Origin: [Phormidium] sp. LEGE 05292
Lineage (GTDB): Bacteria; Cyanobacteriota; Cyanobacteriia; Cyanobacteriales; Aerosakkonemataceae
Assembly: GCF_015207735.1 (NCBI RefSeq)
Contig: NZ_JADEWG010000027.1
Span: 1-60,667, forward strand
Direction of reading: 5' to 3'
Length of the DNA: 60,667 nt
Position 1 is the stretch's first letter, and each line of letters opens with the position of its first letter. A program made the translations under genes and the position numbers. A model generated the notes under the pieces. The model was not told the DNA's origin and ran no database searches. It saw only the letters and a list, made by a program, of their open reading frames with translations. Positions 8,187 to 16,750 of this stretch are shown piece after piece.

Positions 8187-8505
8187 TGGTGGCGGGAAGT
8201 GGATTTGAACCACTGACCTTCGGGTTATGCTTACCACTACAGCTTTCACTGCCTGGACTTCCAGTTTGGGGTCTGGACTCTCCCTTTACCCTCAGCCTAA
8301 CTGTTAGGGTACCTCCCATCGAGTCTCTACACCTTCTCCATTTCTGGAGCTTGGCTCGGGATTACCACGCTAAAGGCTTCCCCGAATTTGAGAGGCGATC
8401 GCAAACAAGTTTCCTTGCTTACAGCCCATAACAAAACTAACTTTCAAGCGTTTAGTTAATTTTGCTTTGCGAGCCCGACGAGCTACCAGACTGCTCTATC
8501 CCGCG
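8187..8505 (-). tRNA. Initiator tRNA-fMet(CAU), interrupted by a group I intron
   Basis: Exons are 8472-8505 and 8187-8229. Joined, they give a full initiator tRNA: acceptor CGCGGGA with unpaired C1, D stem GAGC/GCTC, anticodon stem TCGGG/CCCGA with the three consecutive G-C pairs typical of initiators, loop CTCATAA with anticodon CAT, T loop TTCAAAT, and an encoded CCA end. The break lies after T33, directly before the anticodon. This is a well-known intron site in some cyanobacteria. No second tRNA-fMet is in the window, so splicing may be essential. Confidence 0.95.
8230..8471 (-). ncRNA. Group I self-splicing intron in tRNA-fMet (242 nt, no ORF)
   Basis: The expected core elements appear in order on the minus strand. 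P4 pairs UCGGG with CCCGA. P6 is CUCCA-GAAA-UGGAG. The R element contains GUAGAGACUCGAUGGGAG, whose GAGACUC pairs with GAGUC of the S element as P7. P8 is the hairpin CCUAAC-agu-UAGG. The intron ends in G before the CAU exon. Exon GGCU can pair with an internal GGCU in AUGGGCUG, placing a U-G wobble at the 5' splice site. No reading frame of useful length is inside, so the endonuclease must be supplied by the neighbouring gene. RNA folding was not computed. Confidence 0.92.
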
Positions 8506-8557
8506 TCGCTTTTCTTTCACTCTGACTAGTATAAACATAAACTAGATCAAATTGCAA

Positions 8558-9511
8558 CTATAAAAGCGATAATTCTCCCATTACTTCCAGACGCTTGTAA
8601 GTACCCAAGTTCAGATAAGTTTCTGACAAGGATTCTGCCACCGTCGGAGTAATCCAGCCCATTTGCCGCAACAGGTGAATAGCCACAGCACGTTTAGCAC
8701 GTTGAGCACCATCTGTTACCTTAATAGCTAAACCCATGCCTTCACCCACACGACCAATGCACTGAATTCCTTCAGCGCCAGCCTTACTAACTAATTCGCC
8801 TTGAGTAAGCTTCATCAATTCCGTATCAAATTCGCCAGGGCCAGCCACCATATTCGGGTGACTAGTCATAGCCCTGACAATGCGTTCCATATCCAAATTG
8901 TTTCCAGAGGACAATTGAGCATACAAAGATGCCATTTGACCTAATTGCATCAAATAGGTAGGAGCGCCACAATCATCATGAGCTTGAATAAACTCCTCTC
9001 CCGGCATTCGCAGCAGTTCAGCGATTTTGCTCAAAATTAGCTGTTGTACCGGATGATTGCGCTGTAAATAACTAACAAGCGACCAACTGCGCTGCTGACA
9101 AACAGCTAGCATTCCCGCGTGTTTCCCAGAGCAATTGTATTCCAGTGGACTTTGCCTACCTTCTGGAATTGGACACTGAAGCGCGGATGGATCGATATCA
9201 CAGCGCCAAAGGACATTAAAAACTTGTCGTACCTGTTCAATATTCCCTTGGTGGGAACTACAGATAATTGCCAAGTCTCGGTCTGTTAAACTGTAACGTT
9301 CTAAAGTGCCTGTAGTAGTGACTGCCAGTGCTTGGAAAGGCTTGAGAGATGAACGAGCAAAGGTAGCAGTTTCGGAATTACCTGCTACAGAAAGCACGCG
9401 CCCTTTGTCGTCACAAACTGCGGCTTGGACGCGATGTGCTGATTCAATAATGCCTTCCCGCAGCAGCCTAACTTCTAGTTCTGCGGTTTGAGTTCTTTTT
9501 CCCCTTGTCAT
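8558..9511 (-). CDS. Asparaginase (PF06089, Asparaginase_II family)
   Basis: This 317-residue protein belongs to the family that hydrolyses L-asparagine to aspartate and ammonia. It shows ARSSLKPFQAL near residue 50, CSSHQGN, NCSGKHAGML and HDDCGAPTY, then MTSHPNMVAGPGEFDT, all landmarks of the family. It is cytoplasmic, with no signal peptide. It is downstream of CGLD27 and rsfS on the same strand, an order I recall from other cyanobacteria. The start is ATG at 9511. Substrate preference cannot be told from sequence alone. Confidence 0.88.
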   Translation of the reverse strand: MTRGKRTQTAELEVRLLREGIIESAHRVQAAVCDDKGRVLSVAGNSETATFARSSLKPFQALAVTTTGTLERYSLTDRDLAIICSSHQGNIEQVRQVFNVLWRCDIDPSALQCPIPEGRQSPLEYNCSGKHAGMLAVCQQRSWSLVSYLQRNHPVQQLILSKIAELLRMPGEEFIQAHDDCGAPTYLMQLGQMASLYAQLSSGNNLDMERIVRAMTSHPNMVAGPGEFDTELMKLTQGELVSKAGAEGIQCIGRVGEGMGLAIKVTDGAQRAKRAVAIHLLRQMGWITPTVAESLSETYLNLGTYKRLEVMGELSLL

Positions 9512-9619
9512 GGGTAAGACTTTATCACTGAGGGGGACGATTCGGGAATTTTGGACTTTTGATTTTAGATTTTAGATTAATTCCCAATATTAATTTACAA
9601 CTAATTAGGAGCCAGTAAG

Positions 9620-10123
9620 TTAAAGAAAAACCCAAATTAGGCTACCTAAACAGAAAATCAAAGCTAGCAATGCAAAAGTTTTGTTAAGTCGCTGGAGTAT
9701 TGGTTGGACTTGGTAGGTGACAATTAAGCGATCGCGCATGATAATCTCTGGCGGCTTATTCCAGCATTGCCCATCGTACCAGCCCGATTCTTCGTAAAAA
9801 ACGGTACTATTTGTCAAGCGATCGCGCACGTAACACCAGCCCAAATACAACCGCAACAGCACCAAAACCATAAACAAACTAGCTATTGCTCCACCACAGA
9901 GCATAAATTGACCCACAGCTTTTTGGGGAGGAAAACTCGCCGCTGCTACTGGCCCTGCGAGAAGCCAACTCCAACCCCAAATCCAAGCCATCTTTCGCGA
10001 ATAACTGCCCCACTCAAGAGTGGCCCAGCTAAAAAACCAGGAATTTTTTAGTTCCTGGTACTCATTGATGGGTTGCTGTTCAGATGGTACCGGGCACACA
10101 GAAACAGAAGACTCCATCATCAT
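9620..10123 (-). CDS. CGLD27/Ycf36 (DUF1230) membrane protein
   Basis: This 167-residue protein is of the DUF1230 family, conserved in cyanobacteria, algal plastids (Ycf36) and plants (CGLD27). After a soluble N-terminus with QPINEYQELK..WFF it has three hydrophobic segments (about residues 46-64, 72-95 and 146-167). Between them lies a motif-rich stretch with ESGWYDGQ.W.KP..I..RDRLI, the most diagnostic part of the family. Plant work links the protein to iron or photosynthesis acclimation, but the molecular role is unknown. It lies between rsfS and the asparaginase gene. Confidence 0.85.
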   Translation of the reverse strand: MMMESSVSVCPVPSEQQPINEYQELKNSWFFSWATLEWGSYSRKMAWIWGWSWLLAGPVAAASFPPQKAVGQFMLCGGAIASLFMVLVLLRLYLGWCYVRDRLTNSTVFYEESGWYDGQCWNKPPEIIMRDRLIVTYQVQPILQRLNKTFALLALIFCLGSLIWVFL

Positions 10124-10207
10124 TGCTCATCCACTCTTAGTTGTTAAAGCTTGCGTCAAATCTAGCTCGTTAAGACATTTGACAATTCAATTGAGTAGTG
10201 TAAATCA

Positions 10208-10639
10208 TCAACTATCTTGTTCTTGGGTCACATTAATTAGTTCTGCGTGACTCCAGAATGCTTCCAGATTATAAAACTCTCGTTCTTTCGGCATCAAGAT
10301 ATGGACGATCGCATCACCATAATCCAGTAGAATCCAGTTGGCTTCTGCTTGTCCCTCAATTCTCAGAGGCCGACGTTGCCATTTTTCTTCTACCTGGCCT
10401 TGAATTGCTTGGCTTATTGCCCGCACTTGGACTCTAGAAAAGCCTGTGACTAAGACAAAATAATCAGCTAAATAGGATACATCTGACACCCGCAATACAA
10501 CCACGTCAGATCCTTTGCGGTCTAATGCTGCCTCTACAATAGTGGCAAGCATTTCTCGATCTGCTGCTGCCTTATTAGCATCAATATTTGCCACTGCGGT
10601 GGTCAAGGTGGAATTTACATTTGGGAAATTCTCGGACAT
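10208..10639 (-). CDS. rsfS: Ribosomal silencing factor RsfS
   Basis: This 143-residue protein binds ribosomal protein L14 and blocks subunit joining when nutrients are low. The RsfS core is clear: KGSDVVVLRVSDVSYLADYFVL.TG.S..QV.AI, RIEGQ.EA.WILLDYGD.IVHIL and FYNLEAFWSHAELI. An N-terminal 25-residue tail is variable. ATG at 10639 is preceded at the right distance by AAGGAG, which settles the start. It is the first gene of the apparent rsfS-CGLD27-asparaginase run. Confidence 0.93.
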   Translation of the reverse strand: MSENFPNVNSTLTTAVANIDANKAAADREMLATIVEAALDRKGSDVVVLRVSDVSYLADYFVLVTGFSRVQVRAISQAIQGQVEEKWQRRPLRIEGQAEANWILLDYGDAIVHILMPKEREFYNLEAFWSHAELINVTQEQDS

Positions 10640-11098
10640 TCAACTCCTTAACGCTATGCAATATTTTCTTCAATGATTCCTATCTGAACAAAATCCTCAG
10701 CTTTCGGAATTCATTAACTAAATGGGTTTTCTATAGTTTAGCGTTCATAATGAAAAATCAATTTTGCCTTTTTGCCTCTAATGATAACCTGCCTTTGACA
10801 GTCATGCTATCAAGAGGGGCAGCTGTTCAATATTGTTGGTTTCTTTGGTTTCTGGCGATTCCCATCAACCAGTCACAGGTTAATATAGTTTGCTTGTGAA
10901 TGAAAATAACTGCTAAAAACAGGCTACAACTGAGTCAGTTCATACTTAGTCTGCCCAAAGTATGATTCACGATCGCTTGTAATATTTCTTCATTAAACAC
11001 CAAAAATCCATCTCCAGGGACAATCGCACTAAAAATACGTCGATCAGAGATGGTTTGGCTTTTTTTATTTAGATTATTCCGACCGTAAAACTAAGACT
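10640..11098. other. Gene-free stretch between rsfS and the glycosyltransferase
   Basis: This 459-bp interval must hold the rsfS promoter. No convincing gene is seen; a plus-strand open frame at 10588-10899 overlaps rsfS and has no family features. A hairpin near the glycosyltransferase end is listed separately. Confidence 0.5.
11000..11053 (-). terminator. Possible terminator of the glycosyltransferase gene
   Basis: On the minus strand CCATCTC (11047-11053) is repeated inverted as GAGATGG (11008-11014), followed by ATTTTTGG, 45 nt downstream of the glycosyltransferase stop. The loop is about 32 nt, longer than usual, so the call is tentative. Confidence 0.35.
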
Positions 11099-12358
11099 TT
11101 AATTAGGTAAAGGTTTAACTTTGGAAATTGGCTGAGGCATTAAAGAGGTAAAGAGTTCCTCATAGCGATTCAACGCTTGTTCAGAAGAGTAAAAATCGAT
11201 CGCGTGTTGTCTACCTTGTCTACCCAATTTTTCTGCTTTTTCTGGATTGTCGTATAGTTTTGCGATCGCAGAAGCTAAAGCTGTTGGATCTTCGGGAGGC
11301 ACTACTACACCGCCACCACTTTGCTGCACTGCCTTAGCCGCAGTTCCAGTAGCAGGTACCGAAGCCACGATTGGGCGGCCACTAGCTAATATTACAGGAA
11401 TTTTAGAAGGTAAATTAAAGGCAATTACATTGTGTTTTTGGGTAACTAAACTTACATCAGCCGCCGCTAACATTTCTGGCAACTTTTCTCTAGGTTGAAA
11501 TGGGATGAGCTTAACGTTATATGCTCCATACATTTGGCAATAATCACCTACCCGTGCCAGAGCTTTTTCTTCACCTACAATCACAAATACAATATCTGGG
11601 TTATCTCTTAGACAAGCTGCTGCTTTAATTACAGTTGGTAAATCTTGAGTCAACGCAATGTTACCCGAATAAAGCACCACAAATTTCCCATCAAGTTGGT
11701 GAGCTTTACGGAAAGCATTGTTTTCCTTGGGAAACGGGCGAATAAAATTAACATCCACCCAATTGGGAATCAAGTCTATTTTATCTCTTGGCACACCTTT
11801 ACCAACCAAGTTTTCCACAAACCCATCGGCAATTACACTAATTCTAGTTGCAGCGCGGTTAGCAAATTTTTCTAAAGCTTCAAAAGCACGAATCACAAAT
11901 TTATTTTTTAGCAATCCTACATGAACAGCAGCTTCATGTTGAATATCTTGAACATTCAATACCACAGGACAGTTATGCAGCCACCCGGCTAAAGTAGCCG
12001 ATAAGGAAACAGGTAGTGGTGGTACTGTGGTCAAAATTACATCTGGTCTTGGCCCAATTAAGGCAGGAAGAAAGCTGGTTAATACAAAACTACCGTCTAA
12101 TAGTAATCTATCTAGCAAACTTGGTTTGGGACGAATCCAAACATAACTGCGCTCAATCTTAACGCCGTTTCTTTCTTCGCATTTATAAAATTTCCCTCTA
12201 TAGCCTGGATAAATGCGTCGCTCTGGATAGTTCGGCATTCCAGTGATCACGCGAACTTCATGACCACGTTTAACTAAGCCTTCTGCCAGTTCAGTCATCA
12301 AAGGCGCTATGCCGATCGGCTCTGGGTAATAGTTGTAGGAATAGATTAGGATACGCAT
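11099..12358 (-). CDS. Family 4 glycosyltransferase (WcaI-like)
   Basis: This 419-residue two-domain GT-B enzyme opens MRILIYSYNYYPEPIGIAPL, with GHEV.VITG.PNYP near residue 35, as in WcaI-type transferases of exopolysaccharide synthesis. The C-terminal domain has the donor-sugar loop (VLYSGNIALTQDLPTVIKA, about 226-245), then SLVTQKHNVI.FNLPSKIP.ILASGRPIVA and the GG..V.PED motif. It is expected to add a sugar from an NDP-sugar donor to a growing cell-surface polysaccharide at the inner face of the membrane. No other polysaccharide genes are adjacent, so the product cannot be named. Confidence 0.85.
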   Translation of the reverse strand: MRILIYSYNYYPEPIGIAPLMTELAEGLVKRGHEVRVITGMPNYPERRIYPGYRGKFYKCEERNGVKIERSYVWIRPKPSLLDRLLLDGSFVLTSFLPALIGPRPDVILTTVPPLPVSLSATLAGWLHNCPVVLNVQDIQHEAAVHVGLLKNKFVIRAFEALEKFANRAATRISVIADGFVENLVGKGVPRDKIDLIPNWVDVNFIRPFPKENNAFRKAHQLDGKFVVLYSGNIALTQDLPTVIKAAACLRDNPDIVFVIVGEEKALARVGDYCQMYGAYNVKLIPFQPREKLPEMLAAADVSLVTQKHNVIAFNLPSKIPVILASGRPIVASVPATGTAAKAVQQSGGGVVVPPEDPTALASAIAKLYDNPEKAEKLGRQGRQHAIDFYSSEQALNRYEELFTSLMPQPISKVKPLPN

Positions 12359-12773
12359 ATTAAAAGTTTATGGAATTTGCTAGAGGAAGGGGAAGATAGT
12401 TTGTAATTTGCTTAGATAGATTTTTGTCATGTGCCGAAGTCGCATCAATTAATCTGAGTGTTTCTGATACTGAGCGGTTTTTTGCATTGGTTGCTTTGCA
12501 GTACATACTTAGATCAAATGTTGCTTACTCAAAATTAGCACGCTCGATAGTAGTAATACATCCCTGGTAGGTTTGGTGAGTAATGATGCCCTTTTGTTTG
12601 GATAGTATTAAACAAGTTACCCATTGCTCACACCTTAACTTAAGATACCCATTAATCGTCAAGTATTTATCGCTCGCGTCAACAAAAATTTTCTACACTA
12701 ACTTGGCTTGACGAATTCAGTTTTTTTAGTCCCAGATGCGCTCTCTCAAAAGTAAAGAATACACCTTTGACCT
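12359..12773. other. Gene-free divergent promoter region
   Basis: This 415-bp space lies between the divergent glycosyltransferase and K+ channel genes. It must hold both promoters. I see no convincing -35/-10 pair, hairpin, RNA or repeat family member. Confidence 0.4.
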
Positions 12774-13562
12774 ATGTTGCTTAGAAAAAAAATCTCCTTT
12801 TATTTTGAAGACATTGAAACTCCAACAGGTAGATCCCTTAATTTAATTATTACAGGTTTAGTTTTATTATCATCAGTAATTTTCGTCATTGAGACCTTTA
12901 GTATTTCTCAGGAAATACGTAACTTACTCAGTTATGTAGATTCCGTAATTTTACTGACATTTGCTTTGGAATACTTATTGCGGTTGTGGTGTGCTGAGAA
13001 TAAATATCAATTTATATTCAGTCTTTACTCTGTAATTGATTTAATTGCTATTCTACCTGTTTTTATTGGATGGATAGACATTAGCTTTATCCGCCTATTT
13101 CGTTGGTTGAGAATTCTACGCTTGTTAAGATTTTTAGACCCCAAAAACTTACCTGGAAATTTAACTACAGAAGATAGTTTAATTCTTACTCGGATTATTT
13201 TTACTTTATTTGCTATTGTTTTTGTTTACTCTGGCTTAATCTATCAAGTAGAACATCCTGTAAATCCGGGAGTGTTCCGAAATTTTTTAGATGCCGCTTA
13301 TTTTTCTGTAGTAACTATGACAACTGTTGGCTTTGGCGATGTGACACCTATTTCACAAGAAGGTAGATTTTTGACGATTATGATGATTTTTACCGGAATT
13401 GCGCTGATTCCCTGGCAGGTAGGAGATTTGATTAAGCGCGTAGTTAAGTCGGCTAATGAAATAGAAATCCCTTGTCACAATTGCGGTTTATTGTTGCATG
13501 ATCCTGATGCTAACTTCTGTAAAATTTGCGGAACTAAATTGGAAAAGGGTGTGGAGAATTAG
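12774..13562 (+). CDS. Six-transmembrane voltage-gated-like potassium channel with C-terminal zinc ribbon
   Basis: This 262-residue inner-membrane channel subunit shows S1-S6: S1 about 24-43, S2 about 57-74, S3 about 83-102, an S4 with repeated Arg (FIRLFRWLRILRLLRF, about 104-119), S5 about 143-160, the pore helix and filter TTVGFGDV, and S6 about 200-220. The filter predicts K+ selectivity, and the S4 arginines suggest voltage sensing. The C-terminal tail carries CHNCG and FCKICG, a four-cysteine zinc-ribbon-like module, probably cytoplasmic, which could respond to metal or redox state (inference). ATG at 12774 is the first start in frame. Confidence 0.88.
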   Translation: MLLRKKISFYFEDIETPTGRSLNLIITGLVLLSSVIFVIETFSISQEIRNLLSYVDSVILLTFALEYLLRLWCAENKYQFIFSLYSVIDLIAILPVFIGWIDISFIRLFRWLRILRLLRFLDPKNLPGNLTTEDSLILTRIIFTLFAIVFVYSGLIYQVEHPVNPGVFRNFLDAAYFSVVTMTTVGFGDVTPISQEGRFLTIMMIFTGIALIPWQVGDLIKRVVKSANEIEIPCHNCGLLLHDPDANFCKICGTKLEKGVEN

Positions 13563-13636
13563 AAACAATAATTTTAGTATTTTACGATATCGGTAAAGTT
13601 AGAGTAATGATCGGTTAAGAGCGATCGCACTTTTAT

Positions 13637-13999
13637 TTAACTTGACAAATTTATCCAGTTCTCTACCGTAATTCCCGTTACTCTCAACATATCAGAATCA
13701 TGTGAACCCAGAATTAATCCTCTTGTAATTGCCGTCGCTGCTATCAATATATCTCCATCTGGTAACGGCATCCCCCATTTAGTTAAGTCTGCATGAGTTT
13801 TCAGGACATTGAAATTGTAATTGTTTGGTATTGTTTTAAGACTCACATAGCTTATGTCTTCGTCAATCTGCTTAATTTGCTCGCTATTCAAAGATGTCTT
13901 GTTCTTTAATTTATGAAATGATTTTATATCTTTAAGAATTGCCTTAATTGTATTAACATCATTACGATCGCGAAAGTTATATAGTTTCATTAATGCCAT
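13637..13999 (-). pseudogene. PIN-domain (VapC-like) protein lacking its N-terminal strand
   Basis: The 120-residue frame ends with a typical PIN-domain C-terminus: GMPLPDGDILIAATAI, LILGSHDSDMLRV and ITVENWI. A full VapC toxin is about 130 residues and begins with a strand ending in a catalytic Asp (LLDTN-like). That strand is absent here, and the stretch upstream (14000-14100) gives no clear replacement in any one frame. It is probably a decayed toxin gene; expression as a short inactive protein cannot be excluded. No antitoxin gene is recognisable upstream. Confidence 0.55.
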
Positions 14000-14340
14000 G
14001 ATACCTACTTGATAGTGGGCATGAACCCTTGTATCCCAGAATATTTTAGAATCAGAATAAATTTTTAAGTTTTCAAGATAGTCTAATTATTGTTTTATTT
14101 GTCGGTATAGTATTATATGGAAGTATGCTTTTTCAAGATTATCAGCCACTTCATCCATCATTATTTCCAATAACGCGATTTTAGTAGCGCGTGTCCTGCT
14201 GGCTTTTTATTAAATTTACCTCCGACCATTTATCCACTCTAACGTCTGGTAAACAGCTCATCTTAGGTAAAACAGAACTTATAGAGTAGTATTGACTACC
14301 CTACTGTAAAACTTACCTATCCTCTTCTCGGAAAATCTGC
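14000..14340. other. Gene-free stretch with possible toxin-antitoxin debris
   Basis: Between the PIN remnant and the tkt terminator only very short minus-strand frames are seen, for example about 24 codons opening MMDEVADNLEKAY near 14165. These could be remains of an antitoxin and of the PIN N-terminus, but none is long enough to call. Confidence 0.3.
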
Positions 14341-14344
14341 ATAA

Positions 14345-14396
14345 AAAATGGCAGGCAAGATGCCTGCCCTACAAATATTACAGGCATCTTGCCTGC
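14345..14396 (-). terminator. Intrinsic terminator of tkt made of a 16-bp inverted repeat
   Basis: GCAGGCAAGATGCCTG at 14351-14366 and its perfect inverse at 14381-14396 flank a 14-nt loop. On the minus strand the stem is followed by CATTTTTTAT. It lies 22 bp after the transketolase stop. The sequence is itself a dispersed repeat type used here as a terminator. Confidence 0.75.
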
Positions 14397-14417
14397 TAAA
14401 TCTTGTTGCTTAAATTA

Positions 14418-16430
14418 CTAACCCAACAATGCTTTAGCCTTAGCTAACACATTGTCAACGCTAAAGCCAAACTTCTCCAGACAAACACCACCTGGGGCGG
14501 AAGCACCGAAGCGATCGATACTAACTGTATCGCCTTCCATACCTACGTATTTATGCCAACCGAAACTAGCGCCAGCTTCTACAGACAAACGCTTGGTGAC
14601 TGCTTTTGGGAGCACAGATTCTTTGTAAGCGGCATCTTGTGCTTCAAATAACTCCCAAGAAGGTAGAGAAACAACTCGAACTGTCTTACCTTCAGCGGTG
14701 AGTTTTTCAGCAGCGGTAACACAGAGGCTGAGTTCTGAACCTGTACCAATCAGAATTAAATCTGGTGTGCCTTCACAATCAACTACGATGTAACCACCCT
14801 TAGTCACGCCTTCGATCGAAGTACCTGCTAAGTTGGGGACGTTTTGACGGGTGAATGCTAACAGGGTAGGCTCATCTTTCTTCGCTTTTTCGATCGCTAC
14901 TTTATAAGCACCAGAAGTTTCGTTACCATCAGCAGGGCGAATCACTGTTAAGTTAGGAATTGCCCGTAAAGAAGCGAGAGTTTCGATCGGTTGGTGAGTT
15001 GGGCCATCTTCACCTTGTCCAATTGAATCGTGAGTCATTACCCAAATCACACCAGCATCAGACAGCGCAGATAAGCGAATCGCCGCCCGCATATAATCTG
15101 TAAAGATCAAGAAGGTAGCGCCGTAGGGAATTAATCCTGAATGATGCAACGCCATCCCATTACAAATAGCGCCCATACCATGTTCCCGCACCCCAAAGTG
15201 GATGTTGCGGTTTTCGTAATGCCCTTTCTGAAATTCGCCAATGCCTTTAAGTTCAGTCAGGTTCGAGTGAGTCAAGTCAGCAGAACCACCAATTAACTCA
15301 GGTAAAACTGCTCCTAATTTGTTGAGGCAGGTTTCAGAATGCTTCCGGGTAGGTAAGCCTTTATCTTCAGGGGTGTAAGTTGGTAATACTTTATCCCAAC
15401 CATCGGGCAATGTAGCACTCAGGAAACGTTCAAATTCAGCTGCTTCTTGGGCATACTTAGCTTTGTATTCACCAAAAGCTTGGTTCCACTCTTCTTCGTA
15501 ACCTGCACCGCGTTCTACTGCTTTGCGCGTATGCTTGAGTACGTCTTCTGGGATGTCGAAGGGTTCGTATTGCCAACCCAAATTGTCACGGGTCAATTTT
15601 ACTTCGTCTGTACCCAAAGCTGCGCCGTGAACGCCTGCGGTATTTTGCTTGTTGGGCGAACCGTAACCGATCGTGGTTGTCACCTTAATCATGGTTGGTT
15701 TGTCGGTGACAGCTTTGGCTTCTTCAATTGCTTTAGCAATACCTTCTAAATCGGTGTTACCGTTTTCGACGTGGAGGACGTGCCAACCGTAAGCTTCAAA
15801 CCGTTTGGAAACATCTTCGGTGAATGCTACATCTGTAGAACCATCGATCGAGATGTGGTTGTCGTCGTACAGAGCAATTAGTTTACCTAATCCCAAGTGT
15901 CCTGCGAAAGAACAAGCTTCGCCGGAAACGCCTTCCATGTTGCAACCATCACCAAGAATTACGTATGTATAATGGTCAACAATTTTGGCATCGGGTTTGT
16001 TGAATTTGGCGGCGAGGTGGGCTTCAGCGATCGCTAACCCAACGCCATTGGCAATTCCTTGTCCCAGAGGTCCGGTGGTCACTTCTACGCCTGGGGTAAC
16101 AAAGTTTTCAGGGTGTCCGGGAGTTTTGGAACCCCACTGACGGAATTGCTTGATATCCTCAATGGAAACGCTATCGTACCCCATGAGGTAAAGCAGGGCG
16201 TACTGTAACATGGAGCCGTGACCTGCCGAGAGGACAAAGCGATCGCGGTTAAACCACTTCGGATTTTTTGGGTTATACCGCATAAAGCGATCCCAGAGCA
16301 CAAATGCCATCGGCGCAGCGCCCATTGGCAGTCCTGGATGACCAGAGTTAGCTTTTTGTACCGCATCTACTGCTAGAAAGCGGATAGCGTTAATACAAAG
16401 TTCCTCTAGGGATTGAGTTGCAACAGCCAT
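14418..16430 (-). CDS. tkt: Transketolase
   Basis: This 670-residue thiamine-diphosphate enzyme moves two-carbon ketol units between sugar phosphates in the Calvin-Benson cycle and the pentose phosphate pathway. The sequence shows the N-terminal LGLPMG.APM, the TPP motif [13 protein letters not shown] (about 155-167), [18 protein letters not shown] and the C-terminal domain with GTGSEL. Length is standard. It is downstream of acpP-fabF on the same strand, with a 320-bp gap, an order known from other cyanobacteria. ATG at 16430 follows a purine tract (AAGAAGAAAAG). Confidence 0.97.
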   Translation of the reverse strand: MAVATQSLEELCINAIRFLAVDAVQKANSGHPGLPMGAAPMAFVLWDRFMRYNPKNPKWFNRDRFVLSAGHGSMLQYALLYLMGYDSVSIEDIKQFRQWGSKTPGHPENFVTPGVEVTTGPLGQGIANGVGLAIAEAHLAAKFNKPDAKIVDHYTYVILGDGCNMEGVSGEACSFAGHLGLGKLIALYDDNHISIDGSTDVAFTEDVSKRFEAYGWHVLHVENGNTDLEGIAKAIEEAKAVTDKPTMIKVTTTIGYGSPNKQNTAGVHGAALGTDEVKLTRDNLGWQYEPFDIPEDVLKHTRKAVERGAGYEEEWNQAFGEYKAKYAQEAAEFERFLSATLPDGWDKVLPTYTPEDKGLPTRKHSETCLNKLGAVLPELIGGSADLTHSNLTELKGIGEFQKGHYENRNIHFGVREHGMGAICNGMALHHSGLIPYGATFLIFTDYMRAAIRLSALSDAGVIWVMTHDSIGQGEDGPTHQPIETLASLRAIPNLTVIRPADGNETSGAYKVAIEKAKKDEPTLLAFTRQNVPNLAGTSIEGVTKGGYIVVDCEGTPDLILIGTGSELSLCVTAAEKLTAEGKTVRVVSLPSWELFEAQDAAYKESVLPKAVTKRLSVEAGASFGWHKYVGMEGDTVSIDRFGASAPGGVCLEKFGFSVDNVLAKAKALLG

Positions 16431-16750
16431 AATCTTTTCTTCTTAACGACGATCGGAAACTTGGTAGGTGTACTAAAATTTTGGCGCTCTGGATCGCTCC
16501 AAAAGATTATTACCCATCATCCCATTTGCGGGATCGATGGGCAAGTATTTTTGCCTAGTAATTTGGTAATTGGCAAACGGTAATTGGTTTGATTCCCTCT
16601 ACCTTAATAATTACCTAACAATTACCCTGTATGGGCGAGTGTAGGAGAAAAATCTGTAATCACAGCACTAGGGGCGGGTGAGAGTAAAAAAACCTATGGT
16701 CATAGCAGAAGAATTAACAGCTTTCACCCGCCCGACAGCAAAACCCGCCT
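16431..16750. other. Intergenic stretch with AATTGG/CCAATT-type repeats
   Basis: This 320-bp interval between fabF and tkt contains short GGTAATTGG-type units (16561-16590) and oppositely oriented AATTACC units (16608-16627) that can pair. It probably holds the tkt promoter. No gene is seen. Confidence 0.45.

Noticed and set aside
8186-8431. Plus-strand open frame opposite tRNA-fMet (81 codons)
   Set aside because: It is the complement of the tRNA and its intron; the opening VAGSGFEPLTFG is the well-known false protein produced by reading a tRNA backwards.
10588-10899. Plus-strand 103-codon open frame near rsfS
   Set aside because: It overlaps the rsfS start in antisense and has no domain features.
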